Shown here piece by piece: positions 28,201-36,936 of a stretch of DNA of 64,000 nucleotides. The number at the start of each line of letters is the position of its first letter. The first letter of the stretch is position 1. Location of the stretch: positions 248,001 through 312,000 of the forward strand of contig OX244046.1 in assembly GCA_945861085.1 (NCBI GenBank), read 5' to 3'. The DNA is from Clostridioides difficile_D (GTDB lineage: Bacteria; Bacillota; Clostridia; Peptostreptococcales; Peptostreptococcaceae). The notes below the pieces were generated by a model. That model was not told the DNA's origin. It saw only the letters and a list, made by a program, of their open reading frames with translations, and did not search any database. The position numbers and the translations under genes are program-made.

Positions 28201-28639
28201 TTACCCATCTTTTTGTTGTAGTATTATAATATTCTACAAGCCAGTGGTCTTCGTAAGAAAGCTCACTTTCAAAATAATTAGCAAAGCCTGCTCTTATCCT
28301 AGCTTCAAAACCTCGATACCTTAGGAAAGATACAAGAAGTAAAGAGTAGTCTCTGCACATACCAACTAATCTCTGTTTTGGCTTTCTTGGAATAGTTAGT
28401 GAGTTAGAATCTATTTCAAAGATTTTTTTTAACATTTGAGGAATTGTACGAAGCAATTCTTCATCGGCTTGTTGCCTATTAAAGGCTATACCATATAGTT
28501 TTCCTTGGTCTCCATGAATTATTAGATTTTGGACTACTTTTAATAATTCTATTGGAGTATTTGGTAAATTTTGATATTCATTTTCAAATATTTTGGGGTT
28601 TGTAATAATACTTTGTTTTTTATAATTGTTTATTTTCAT
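25211..28639 (-). CDS. Transglutaminase-like domain fused to a UvrA2-type ABC ATPase
   Basis: A 1142-residue protein. The first 200 residues form a transglutaminase/protease-like core with the triad C95 (GMCRDYS), H132 (EDHW) and D149. After a linker, residues 320-1142 are UvrA-like: Walker A loops at 353-360 and 847-854, ABC signatures LSGGE near 697-701 and 1036-1040, Walker B ILDEP twice, and zinc-binding CxxC pairs near 441, 458, 482, 614, 946 and 969. The UvrA part is about 820 residues, the short UvrA2 class linked to drug resistance or DNA protection rather than standard excision repair. No UvrB or UvrC lies nearby. Function unknown. Confidence 0.82.
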   Translation of the reverse strand: MKINNYKKQSIITNPKIFENEYQNLPNTPIELLKVVQNLIIHGDQGKLYGIAFNRQQADEELLRTIPQMLKKIFEIDSNSLTIPRKPKQRLVGMCRDYSLLLVSFLRYRGFEARIRAGFANYFESELSYEDHWLVEYYNTTTKRWVKIDAQIDNIQKNYFKINFDTHDVKKIDGFLTGSETWISSRQGHTHPDDFGYNKNWKGWHSIKGNLLHDFNNMIGLELLPWDLWTELSSKKYNQLTRAEKNLLDEMAEILSSGSIKIEDLNLLIEKLPKDYLTSIFSQLKILGILETKEFGNPLELEKKFKFTKSINKTIKNSLCHNKGSIYLKGGRQNNLKDVEVTIPKNQITVITGVSGSGKSSLAFDTIYEEGKRRYFENLSNGAKLSEQLQKPEFDLLQGLTPTIAIEQKKGSQNPRSTVGTLTSIWDYLRMLFVSIGKSYCPYCKIPLEKKNTTKNYCPHCQTIFSKINTSTFNANSHTGACHDCNGLGFTYQVNPQLIVKDPTISILDGATYYFGKLRGKKPNGNWMVGELYAIAKDKNIDLDIPWNQLPRNFIDSILYGTGDKMYEFSFESKGRESKIKRPASGAINHIQRLFRESSSQNNTLHQYMNKIPCHTCGGELLCIEARFTTIKGYRFPELTKMTIEQLWNWLCELPNQLQQNELSLVNDILTELKIRVSYLLKVGLSYLSTDRTAPTLSGGELQRVRLSSQLGSELIGLTYILDEPSIGLHPRDHNLIIKTIEELRDKGNTVIVVEHDRDTILAADYIIDVGPNAGTKGGFIIAEGTTQEIIENPNSITGKYLSTSNKISSQNKIKPSKWLNLKGCHANNLKNINVQIPLNCMCSITGVSGSGKSSLVFHSLLPALEEKLNQKSIPNKNYTELTGFDTIDDFILMDQTPIGKSIRSTPATYINIFDEIRSLFAETSQAKQQLLDESHFSFNSKKGQCPNCQGLGKTKIILQYMADQWVTCSECQGKRYQKEVLSVQYKGKTIADILDMEVTEAKAFFSDCSDIYRKLSLLDEVGLGYLKLGQNTLGLSGGESQRLKLAKELGTKTKKRMLYILDEPTTGLHFRDIENLLITFRKLVNEQHSLLIIEHNTEVIRASDWVIDIGPDSGINGGEIVASGTPDEIRINPNSITGNFI

Positions 28640-28785
28640 TTAGTGTTCACCTCTCTAATGCATGATATACCCTAACACGATGTCAGATTCAAGGGGAATT
28701 TTAATTACATGGAGAATGTCAAATAGATGCTTACTAAAAATAAATAAAGAAACAATAATAATGATGAATTGTAATACAAATATAG

Positions 28786-28944
28786 CTTGTGTTATATTTC
28801 TGGATAAAAACAGAACAAAAATGTAAGCAAGTATTGGCAGATATTTTACCAAATAACTTAGCTTCAAATAATTTGTTGAGAAAAATAGGTTTTGAATTTA
28901 GACATTTTGATTCGGTGAATAATGAATTATTGATGAAATACTAA
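28786..28944 (+). pseudogene. C-terminal remnant of a GNAT acetyltransferase
   Basis: The plus-strand frame ending at TAA 28942 reads VLADILPNNLASNNLLRKIGFEF (written across about residues 20-42), the classic end of a RimJ/RimL-type N-acetyltransferase. There is no start codon or upstream part: a stop precedes the frame at 28783. It is a leftover of a lost gene. The rest of 28640-29067 holds nothing else that I can support. Confidence 0.5.
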
Positions 28945-29067
28945 GGTGCTATTCTTGAATATTAAGAAATAGAATACTATAATATAGTGTAAATGGATTC
29001 TTAGTAATTAAATTCATAAGTGCTAATATACATTTAAAAAATAGGTTTATAATTTGGAGGACAAAAA

Positions 29068-31311
29068 ATGAAATTATCAAGGTATAAGAAAAATAGTTTA
29101 GTTCTGTCTATAATTTTATGTTCACTTATTATTTCAATCCTTGTAATTACTATTTTCAATACTGTAAAACTGCACAATATATCTAATAAACAAACTAAAA
29201 ACTATTTAAATGATGTATCTACACAAATTGTAATGAATGTTGATTCTAAAATCAAATTTATCTTATCGGACTTAAGACTAATAGCAGATTTTATTAAGCA
29301 ATATGAAGGGGATAGCCGATATGAGTACTTATCTAAAAGAAAGACTAGTTATAAATATTATGATATTGGAATAATTGATTTAGAAGGAAAGGCTAAGTTT
29401 TTAAGTGGAGAAGAGTTTGACTTAAAGAATACTGTTTCATATAAAAAAGGGACAGAAGGTAAAGAGTATTCAGAGGTAATAGAGTCACTAGGAGTCGTTC
29501 TTTATAGTGTACCAATATTTGATGATAATCATGAAGTGTCTAGCATTTTAATAGGTGTTTCTAATAAAGAAAGCATGAATGATATTCTTAATATAGATAA
29601 CTTTAATGGAGAAGGGACTATTGCAATTATTAATAGTAAGGGAAAACATCTTTTCATAGGTAAAAATAGTGAACTAATAAAGAATCTTAGTTACAAATAT
29701 AAAGATTCTGGAGAGGAGCCTTGGGCTCAAAAGATGCTTAATGATTTTAAAAACGAAAAATCAGGGAATATCACAATAACCTCATCAAAAGATATAAAAT
29801 GCTTATTGAGTTATTATCCAATTACAAAAGGTCTAAATGATTGGTATTTTGTTCTTATAGTGCCTGAAGACGCTGTACTTGGTGAACTTAATAAGTTAAA
29901 TTCTTTTACAATAATAATGACACTTATAATTACATGTATTATTGGAATTATAACATGGCTTTTATATATGATAAGAAAAAAACATTTAAATCAAATAGAA
30001 AATATTGCGTATTTAGATAGTGTAACAAATGGTATCAACTCAACTAAATTTAGTATGTTAGTCAAACCTTTAATTTCAGAATCACCTGATAGTACTTATG
30101 TGATGATAGCAATAAATATAAAGGGTTTTAAGCTAATAAATGATTGTTTTGGCAGTGAAAAAGGAAATATGACACTTAAACATATTTATAATGTTTTGTC
30201 TAAAAATATTGATGAAAATGAAGAATTTATATGCCGTCATGATGCAGACCTTTTTTATTTGTTTATGAAGAATAGACCAGTGTTAGAAGTCCTAGAGTTA
30301 TTATACAAAATAGAAGCGGATATAAATTATTTTAATGAAAATAAAGAAAATCCATACTTTTTAAGAATATCAGCAGGTATTTACACAATTGAAAATCATA
30401 ATGAAGATTTAATCACAATACAAGACCATGCAAATACAGCAAGAAAAAGCTTTAATAAAGCTCATCAAAGTGATTTTTCTTTTTATAGTGATATAGAAAG
30501 AAAACGATTAATATCTGAAAAGGAAATTTCGAATTTAATGGAAAAAGCTCTTGAAGATAAAGAATTTTTTATATGTTTACAACCCAAAATTGATATAAAA
30601 AGTGGAAAAATTAGTGGAGCAGAGGCTCTTGTACGTTGGAAAAATCAAGAAAAGGGCATAATTTATCCAAGTGATTTTATTCCTCTTTTTGAGAAAAGTG
30701 GTTTTATATGTAAATTAGACTTATATGTACTTGAAGAAACATGTAAATTGATTTCTAAATGGATAAAAAAAGGTAAAGAAATGCTACGAATTTCTGTTAA
30801 TGTATCAAGACAACATTTAAATGATAAGTCGTTTTTAGAAAAATATGAACTTATATGTAATAAATACAATGTACCAACATATCTAATAGATTTAGAACTT
30901 ACAGAATCTATTTTCTTGGAAAATCCAGAATCTATAGATGTAATAGATGATATTCATTCTAAGGGATTTAAGTGTTCTATAGACGATTTTGGATTTGGAT
31001 ACTCATCATTAGGAATATTAAAGGCTTTTAAAGTTGATATAATTAAATTAGACCGTTCATTTTTTGTAAGCAGAAATAATATAGACCGTGGGAAGATAGT
31101 TATTGAGTCTATTATTGAACTTAGCAAAAGACTGGGTATGAAGGTAATTGCTGAAGGAATTGAAGAATTAGAACAAGTTGAGTTTCTAAAAAATATAGGA
31201 TGTGATTACATTCAAGGTTATGTTTTTTCTAAACCACTATTAATTTCTGAATTTGAAGAGTTCGCATATTTAGATAATAAAATAAAAAATTTAAAAGTAT
31301 CTAATGATTAA
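29068..31311 (+). CDS. Membrane c-di-GMP phosphodiesterase (sensor-degenerate GGDEF-EAL)
   Basis: A 747-residue signalling protein. One transmembrane helix (about 10-32), an extracellular sensor region (about 35-275, Cache-like) and a second helix (about 280-302) lead to cytoplasmic domains. The GGDEF site is RHDAD (390-394), so cyclase activity is unlikely. The EAL domain is intact: E519-A-L, NVSRQHL, ELTES, D639-D640-FG, KLDRSF and AEGIE. It should hydrolyse c-di-GMP in response to an external signal. c-di-GMP controls motility and toxin genes in C. difficile (established). Confidence 0.9.
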   Translation: MKLSRYKKNSLVLSIILCSLIISILVITIFNTVKLHNISNKQTKNYLNDVSTQIVMNVDSKIKFILSDLRLIADFIKQYEGDSRYEYLSKRKTSYKYYDIGIIDLEGKAKFLSGEEFDLKNTVSYKKGTEGKEYSEVIESLGVVLYSVPIFDDNHEVSSILIGVSNKESMNDILNIDNFNGEGTIAIINSKGKHLFIGKNSELIKNLSYKYKDSGEEPWAQKMLNDFKNEKSGNITITSSKDIKCLLSYYPITKGLNDWYFVLIVPEDAVLGELNKLNSFTIIMTLIITCIIGIITWLLYMIRKKHLNQIENIAYLDSVTNGINSTKFSMLVKPLISESPDSTYVMIAINIKGFKLINDCFGSEKGNMTLKHIYNVLSKNIDENEEFICRHDADLFYLFMKNRPVLEVLELLYKIEADINYFNENKENPYFLRISAGIYTIENHNEDLITIQDHANTARKSFNKAHQSDFSFYSDIERKRLISEKEISNLMEKALEDKEFFICLQPKIDIKSGKISGAEALVRWKNQEKGIIYPSDFIPLFEKSGFICKLDLYVLEETCKLISKWIKKGKEMLRISVNVSRQHLNDKSFLEKYELICNKYNVPTYLIDLELTESIFLENPESIDVIDDIHSKGFKCSIDDFGFGYSSLGILKAFKVDIIKLDRSFFVSRNNIDRGKIVIESIIELSKRLGMKVIAEGIEELEQVEFLKNIGCDYIQGYVFSKPLLISEFEEFAYLDNKIKNLKVSND

Positions 31312-31332
31312 ATATACAAAATAAAAAATTTA

Positions 31333-31370
31333 GGCAGGTTATATAACTGAAAATATAACTTGTCTTTTTT
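31333..31370 (+). terminator. Intrinsic terminator after the EAL gene
   Basis: An 11-bp stem (31333-31343 with 31354-31364, two G-T pairs) followed by six T. Confidence 0.82.
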
Positions 31371-31571
31371 ATTTGGATATCTACTAAAAAATGCAGTTAC
31401 AGATTTTGTAAAAACAATTTTCAAATGTTGTAAGTTGTGGCTAAGGCTTTATTGTATTATTCTGAATATAGAAAGATAGTTACTGTTTTAGACATAAAAA
31501 AACTAAAAGATACAGAATAATATAAAATTTGTGATGTTGATAACTCTAATTATTTTGAAAGGAGGGAAAAT

Positions 31572-33602
31572 ATGATAAGTGGAAGAATGTTACTCATTAT
31601 GAATTTTCTAAAAGGAAAAAGTAAGACAAGTTACAAGGATATTAGCAAACAACTGAATATAGAAGAAAGAAAAGTTAGATATGATATAAATAATTTAAAT
31701 CTTGTTTTACGTTCATTGAACAAATCAGTAATACAAAAGATAAATAAAGGTGTGTTAATTATTCCTGATGACTTCCAAGTAGTGTGTATAAACAACAATG
31801 AATATGTATTTTCCTTAACTGAGAGAGTATCTATTATGAAGATTATATCAATGTTTAAAATAGATAACCTAAATTTAGAAAAATTGAGTAAGGAATTCCA
31901 GGTTTCTAGAAGTTCAATTAAAAATGACCTTAATGTTTTGTCAAGTGAATTAGAAAGAAACCAAATAACTATTACTTATGATAAAATTTTCAAGATAAGT
32001 GGAGATGAAGATACTATATACAAACAAAGATTGAACATATTAAAATCATATTCCTATCTTTTTGGTAAGGAAAAATCTGATTTAAGTGTATTTGAGAAGC
32101 ATTTAGTGAATGTAATTGAAAAAATATTCAAAGGTCTTTCTTTGATTGATATATATAATTGGTCTATAAATTTATTATTTCAAATGGGATGGACTTTAAA
32201 TGATGAATCTTTTACATGGTATGTATCAAACATTTTCCTTTTTACATGGTATATACATTCAGATGAAAAACATCCTTTAGAATCTTCTTCATTAAGTGAG
32301 CCATATTTTGAAAATAAGTTTGACCAAGAGTTTGAAGAAATCATTCAAAAAAAGTTAACCAAAGAACAAATTTTATTGTTAAAGAGTTTTGTATTTTTTA
32401 CAAATAAATATGCAAGTTTAAATGAAGATATGGATTTGATTAGTACAGAAATGATAGTTCAAGATTTAATTTATAATATGTCAGAGATATTAGAGATTGA
32501 CTTCAAAGAAGATATGATTCTTTATAAAGGACTACTTAATCATATTGCCCCATTGATAGAGAGAATCAAACAGAATATACAGATTTATGAAGAATTATTT
32601 CACGTCATACCAGATAAATACCAATATGTACTTGAAGCTACTAAGAATTCTATTCAAAAAAATAGAGTGTTAAATCAGATAAAGAATGAAAATGAAATAA
32701 TACTCTTGTCAATACATTTTTTAGGAAGTATACATAGAAATGAGAGAAACAATTATAAAAACATATTGTTAGTTTGTGGATTTGGTTATGGTGTAATTGC
32801 TATGTTAAAGGATACTTTAATAAATGATTACCAAATAAATATAGTGGATAGTATTCCATCATATAAGTTACAAGATTATAAAGATTGGGGAAGTATTGAC
32901 TTTATTATAACAACATCAAAGATAGTAACAGACTTACCTAAAACAATTATTGAGATAAATCCATTTTTACAAGAAAACGATTATTTGAAGCTTGAAGAAA
33001 AAGGGATAAAAAGAAAGAACGTTCTAACTAATTATATGTCAATAAAAAAAAGACTGGGTTTTTTAGAAGAAGATGCACAAAAAAGAGTATTGAGTATTAT
33101 ATGGCAAGAACTTGGATACAGTGATGAGAGAATACTATCTAGACAACTTAATTTAGGTGATTTAATAGGAATTGATACTATAAGTATCATTGATGAAGAC
33201 ATGAAATGGGAAGATGCTGTGAAAATTAGTTCAAATATACTTGCTGATTGCGATTTTGTATCAGCACAATATGCTGATAATATTATAGATATTTTAAAAA
33301 ATGTAGGTTTTTATGCTGTAAAAGATAATGAATTTGCTCTATTACATGGAAATGATAGTTCATTAGTCAAAGTAAGTTCAATAAGTCTATTAATATGTAA
33401 AGAAGCAATTAGTTTTGGAGATAAAAAGGTTAAAATCATATTTTGTCTAGCAAGTAGAGATAAAAAAGAGCAAATTCCTGCAATAATTAATCTAACTAAA
33501 ATGGTTTATAAGACTAATTTTATTGCTATGTTAGAAGGTGCAAATACAAAAGAAGAAGCAGAAGGTTTAATTCATAAATATGAGAAGGAGGTCACTGTAT
33601 GA
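31572..33602 (+). CDS. PRD-containing transcriptional regulator of a sugar PTS operon
   Basis: A 676-residue BglG/MtlR-type activator. Two N-terminal DeoR-like helix-turn-helix domains (about 1-60 and 85-140) are followed by two PTS regulation domains (about 175-390), an EIIB-like domain with C402 (VCGFGYG) and an EIIA-like domain with H592 (LLHGN). Phosphorylation of these sites by the PTS should tune its activity. It lacks the RNA-binding antiterminator domain and the sigma-54 domain of LevR. It overlaps the EIIA gene by four bases, so it is part of the operon that it likely regulates. Confidence 0.88.
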   Translation: MISGRMLLIMNFLKGKSKTSYKDISKQLNIEERKVRYDINNLNLVLRSLNKSVIQKINKGVLIIPDDFQVVCINNNEYVFSLTERVSIMKIISMFKIDNLNLEKLSKEFQVSRSSIKNDLNVLSSELERNQITITYDKIFKISGDEDTIYKQRLNILKSYSYLFGKEKSDLSVFEKHLVNVIEKIFKGLSLIDIYNWSINLLFQMGWTLNDESFTWYVSNIFLFTWYIHSDEKHPLESSSLSEPYFENKFDQEFEEIIQKKLTKEQILLLKSFVFFTNKYASLNEDMDLISTEMIVQDLIYNMSEILEIDFKEDMILYKGLLNHIAPLIERIKQNIQIYEELFHVIPDKYQYVLEATKNSIQKNRVLNQIKNENEIILLSIHFLGSIHRNERNNYKNILLVCGFGYGVIAMLKDTLINDYQINIVDSIPSYKLQDYKDWGSIDFIITTSKIVTDLPKTIIEINPFLQENDYLKLEEKGIKRKNVLTNYMSIKKRLGFLEEDAQKRVLSIIWQELGYSDERILSRQLNLGDLIGIDTISIIDEDMKWEDAVKISSNILADCDFVSAQYADNIIDILKNVGFYAVKDNEFALLHGNDSSLVKVSSISLLICKEAISFGDKKVKIIFCLASRDKKEQIPAIINLTKMVYKTNFIAMLEGANTKEEAEGLIHKYEKEVTV

Positions 33603-34051
33603 GTAAATTAGTTAATGTAAAATGTTCATTTAACATACATGCTAATTCAAAAGAAGAAGCCATTATATCATTAGTAGATGTAGTATCAAAAGAAGGGTAT
33701 CTAAAAGATAAAAATCAATTTTTAGAGGATGTTTTAAAGAGAGAGGAAACATTATCAACTTATATTGGACATGGGATAGGTCTTCCTCATAGTCAAAGTA
33801 TAGGTGTTAAAAATTCTTGCATTACAATAGGAAAGCTTGATACTCCTATTGCATGGACAGAAGAAGGAGAAAAAGTGGATTTAGTATTTTTGATATCAGT
33901 AACAAAAGATAATGAAAATAATCTTCACTTAAAGATTTTGTCAAAACTAGCACGTTTACTGATGCATGAGAGTTTCAGAAATCAAATTAGAAATTCAGAT
34001 GAACAAACAGTCTATAATCTTATAAAAGAAAAAATAGGGGAGGAAGATTAA
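33599..34051 (+). CDS. PTS fructose-type EIIA component
   Basis: A 150-residue cytoplasmic phosphocarrier of the fructose/mannitol EIIA (PTS type 2) family. The phosphorylated histidine is H64 in GHGIGLPHSQS. It takes phosphate from HPr and passes it to the EIIB at 35172. It overlaps the regulator gene by four bases (ATGA) and is one base away from the EIIC gene. The sugar is not shown by this subunit. Confidence 0.9.
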   Translation: MSKLVNVKCSFNIHANSKEEAIISLVDVVSKEGYLKDKNQFLEDVLKREETLSTYIGHGIGLPHSQSIGVKNSCITIGKLDTPIAWTEEGEKVDLVFLISVTKDNENNLHLKILSKLARLLMHESFRNQIRNSDEQTVYNLIKEKIGEED

Positions 34052-34052
34052 A

Positions 34053-35108
34053 ATGAGGATATTGAAGTTTTTACAGAAACATCTTATGACAGCAACATCG
34101 TATATGATTCCATTTGTAGTTGCTGGAGGAATTCTATTTGCCTTATCAGTAACTCTAAGTGGACAAGCTGCTGTTCCTGAAACTGGATGGTTAGCTAAAT
34201 TGAATCAAATTGGAGCTGCTGGATTAGCTTTATTCATTCCTATATTAGGTGGATATATAGCATTTAGTATGGCAGATAAACCCGGATTAGCTCCTGGTAT
34301 GATAGGAGCATATTTAGCAAAAGAAGTAAATGCAGGTTTTATAGGTGGTATTATAGCAGGATTCATAGCAGGATTTGTTGTCTTGCAACTAAAGAAAATT
34401 AAATTGGCTCCTACAATGAGAACTTTAGGTTCAATATTTATTTATCCTTTGCTTGGTACATTGATTACAGGTGGTATAATTGTATTTTTAATCGGAGAAC
34501 CTATAGCTTCTTTTATGACATGGATGACCAATTGGTTAAATGGAATGTCTGGTGTTTCTAAAATTCCTTTAGGCGGAATTTTAGGAGGAATGATAGCTTC
34601 CGATATGGGTGGACCTATAAATAAAGTTGCTGCAACTTTTGCTCAAACTCAAGTTGACACACTTCCATATTTAATGGGTGGAGTTGGTGTTGCAATTTGT
34701 ATACCTCCAATTGGGTTAGGATTAGCTACATTATTGTTTCCAAAAAAATTTAGTAAGGAAGAAAGAGATTCAGGGAAAGCATCACTATTGATGGGATGTG
34801 TTGGAATTACAGAGGGGGCTATTCCATTTGCAACAGCAGACCCTGTTAGAGTAATCCCTTGTATTATGGCTGGGTCGATTATAGGAAATATTATGGCCTT
34901 TTTATTAGGATGTTTAAATCATGCACCTTGGGGAGGTCTGATAGTATTACCAGTAGTTGACAATAGGTTGGGGTATATCGCATCAGTATTAACAGGAGCA
35001 GTTGTCGTGGCAGTATTGATGAAATTAGTAAAGAAAGATGTAAAAGAAGATGAAGAAATTGAAGAAGATTTAGATGATTCGATTGAATTAGTATTTGAAG
35101 AACTATAG
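34053..35108 (+). CDS. PTS fructose-type EIIC permease
   Basis: A 351-residue membrane permease of the fructose PTS family (Fru EIIC), with about nine hydrophobic segments and the conserved GFIGGIIAGFIAG, DMGGPINKVA and GITEGAIPFA stretches. It stands alone, without fused EIIB, and ends in an acidic tail after about residue 325. It carries out uptake of a fructose-like sugar coupled to phosphorylation by the adjacent EIIA and EIIB. Substrate specificity cannot be read directly. Confidence 0.9.
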   Translation: MRILKFLQKHLMTATSYMIPFVVAGGILFALSVTLSGQAAVPETGWLAKLNQIGAAGLALFIPILGGYIAFSMADKPGLAPGMIGAYLAKEVNAGFIGGIIAGFIAGFVVLQLKKIKLAPTMRTLGSIFIYPLLGTLITGGIIVFLIGEPIASFMTWMTNWLNGMSGVSKIPLGGILGGMIASDMGGPINKVAATFAQTQVDTLPYLMGGVGVAICIPPIGLGLATLLFPKKFSKEERDSGKASLLMGCVGITEGAIPFATADPVRVIPCIMAGSIIGNIMAFLLGCLNHAPWGGLIVLPVVDNRLGYIASVLTGAVVVAVLMKLVKKDVKEDEEIEEDLDDSIELVFEEL

Positions 35109-35171
35109 ATATAAATGGGAATGATTTACATAAAAAGTAAATATATAGATAAATTTAAAGGAGATGAGGAT

Positions 35172-35480
35172 ATGAAAATTGTAGCAGTAACATCTTGTCC
35201 TAGTGGAGTAGCACATACTTATATGTCAGCTGAATCACTTGAATTATCAGCAAAAAAATTTGGTATAGAAATAAAGGTTGAGACTCAAGGAAGTTCTGGA
35301 ATAGATAATGAATTGTCACCTAAAGAGATTGAGGAAGCAACTTGTGTAATACTGACTAATGATGTTGAGATTAGAAATATGGAACGTTTTAAAGGAAAAA
35401 AAGTAGTAAGAATGAGTGTGTCTGACATAATTAAGAAATCTGATGCATTGATTAAGAAAATAAAAGATACTTTTCAATAG
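35172..35480 (+). CDS. PTS fructose-type EIIB component
   Basis: A 102-residue EIIB domain protein. I start it at 35172 because AAAGGAGATGAGG lies just upstream; an in-frame ATG at 35115 lacks a good site. The start KIVAVTSCPSGVAHTYMSAE carries the phosphorylated C9, typical of fructose EIIB. It is the last PTS subunit and is followed by a strong hairpin and the GatZ-like gene. Confidence 0.92.
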   Translation: MKIVAVTSCPSGVAHTYMSAESLELSAKKFGIEIKVETQGSSGIDNELSPKEIEEATCVILTNDVEIRNMERFKGKKVVRMSVSDIIKKSDALIKKIKDTFQ

Positions 35481-35506
35481 AGTTTGATTTATTTTACATA
35501 TAACAT

Positions 35507-35545
35507 AAAGATGTTTTTAATGAATATTTTATTAAAAACATCTTT
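35507..35545 (+). other. Intercistronic hairpin between EIIB and the gatZ-like gene
   Basis: A perfect 15-bp stem (35507-35521 with 35531-35545) and a 9-base loop, not followed by a T run. More likely a transcript-processing or stabilising structure than a full terminator. Confidence 0.55.
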
Positions 35546-35583
35546 GAAAACATCTTAAAAATAGAATAAAAGGAGATATAGTC

Positions 35584-36849
35584 ATGAAAAAGTTACCAAT
35601 AAAGACTGTCGTACAAAGATTACTAGACTTACAAGAAGAAGGGAAAAGTGCAACGCTTTTAGGGATTGGTCCTATGTCACCAAACTTATTACAAGCAAGT
35701 TTTGAACTAGCAAAAGATGATGATTTTCCTTTAATGTTTATTGCCAGTAGAAATCAAGTAGATGCAGATGAACTAGGTGGTGGTTATGTAAATGCTTGGA
35801 ATCAAGAAACTTTTACAAAGGATATTAAGAAGATAGCTGACAAAGTTGGATTCAATGGATTGTATTACTTATGTAGAGACCATGGTGGTCCATGGCAAAG
35901 AGATAAAGAAAGAAATGACCATTTACCTGTTGATGAGGCAATGGAGTTAGGAAAAAAATCTTATTTAGCTGATATTGAGGCAGGTTTTGACCTATTAATG
36001 ATTGACCCTACAAAAGATCCATTTGAGATGGGAAAGGTAATTCCATTAGATGTAGTATTAGAGAGAACTGTAGAATTGATTGAATATTGTGAGAATGAAA
36101 GGAAAAGACTTAATTTACCAGAAATAGGATATGAGGTTGGAACAGAAGAAACAAATGGAGGTCTAACTTCAACTGAGACGTATGAAACATTTATAACTAG
36201 GCTAAAGGTTGAGCTTGATGAAAGAGGTTTGCCAATGCCAACATTTATAGTTGGTCAAACAGGTACTTTAACTAGAAAAACAGAACAAGTAGGAACTTTT
36301 AACTTTAGAAATGCTTATGATTTAGCCCAAATGGCTAAGAAGTATGGCGTTGGTTTAAAAGAGCATAATGGTGATTATTTAGATGATGTAACTTTATTAG
36401 AGCATATACCATCTCAGATTATTGCTACAAATGTAGCTCCTCAATATGGTACTGAAGAAACCAGAGCATATTTAAAATTAGCAGAAGTTGAACACAAATT
36501 AAAAGAAGAGGGTTTAATTGAGAAGACTTCTAATATTAGACATGTTCTTCTTGTTAATGCAATCGAATGTGGACGTTGGAGAAAGTGGGTAATAGGAGAA
36601 CAAAAAAATCTAACTACTGAAGAAATATTTGAGGATGAAGTTTTATCTAATGAGATATTAGATATTGCAGGGCATTATACATTCAATAATGATGATGTTA
36701 AAAAAGAATTAAAAGTGCTTTATGGTAATTTAAGTAAGAATAACATTGATGGTCAAAGATTTGTTGTAGACCATATTAAACGCCCTTTACGTGATTATGC
36801 AGAATGTTATAATTTAAAAGGTGTTACTACAAGGATTTTAAATAAATAA
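35584..36849 (+). CDS. GatZ/KbaZ-like subunit (tagatose-bisphosphate aldolase family)
   Basis: A 421-residue TIM-barrel protein of the GatZ/KbaZ family (D-tagatose-1,6-bisphosphate aldolase, non-catalytic subunit). Marks include the LLGIGPMSPN, LCRDHGGPWQR and GYEVGTEETNGG segments. In enterobacteria GatZ is needed for stability of the catalytic GatY or KbaY, but no such partner, nor a PfkB-type kinase, is in this operon. It follows the sugar PTS genes, so it probably acts on the imported phosphorylated sugar. It could be catalytic on its own in this clade. Confidence 0.8.
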   Translation: MKKLPIKTVVQRLLDLQEEGKSATLLGIGPMSPNLLQASFELAKDDDFPLMFIASRNQVDADELGGGYVNAWNQETFTKDIKKIADKVGFNGLYYLCRDHGGPWQRDKERNDHLPVDEAMELGKKSYLADIEAGFDLLMIDPTKDPFEMGKVIPLDVVLERTVELIEYCENERKRLNLPEIGYEVGTEETNGGLTSTETYETFITRLKVELDERGLPMPTFIVGQTGTLTRKTEQVGTFNFRNAYDLAQMAKKYGVGLKEHNGDYLDDVTLLEHIPSQIIATNVAPQYGTEETRAYLKLAEVEHKLKEEGLIEKTSNIRHVLLVNAIECGRWRKWVIGEQKNLTTEEIFEDEVLSNEILDIAGHYTFNNDDVKKELKVLYGNLSKNNIDGQRFVVDHIKRPLRDYAECYNLKGVTTRILNK

Positions 36850-36857
36850 TGGGACTT

Positions 36858-36914
36858 ATAGTGGTAGGTATTGTTATACTAGGTATTTATAGTTATAATT
36901 ATACTTACCACTAT
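36858..36914 (+). other. Intercistronic hairpin before the HAD gene
   Basis: A 14-bp stem (36858-36871 with 36901-36914, one G-T pair) without a following T run. Confidence 0.45.
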
Positions 36915-36936
36915 TAAATTTAGGAGGACTAATATT

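Noticed and set aside
28655..28867. A hydrophobic 70-codon minus-strand frame between the UvrA-like gene and the EAL gene
   Set aside because: It starts with TTG, has no ribosome binding site, and overlaps the GNAT remnant on the other strand; its hydrophobic look comes from AT-rich DNA.
31380..31571. CodY-like or sigma-54-like elements before the PTS operon
   Set aside because: Best matches have four or more mismatches, and the regulator lacks a sigma-54 interaction domain.
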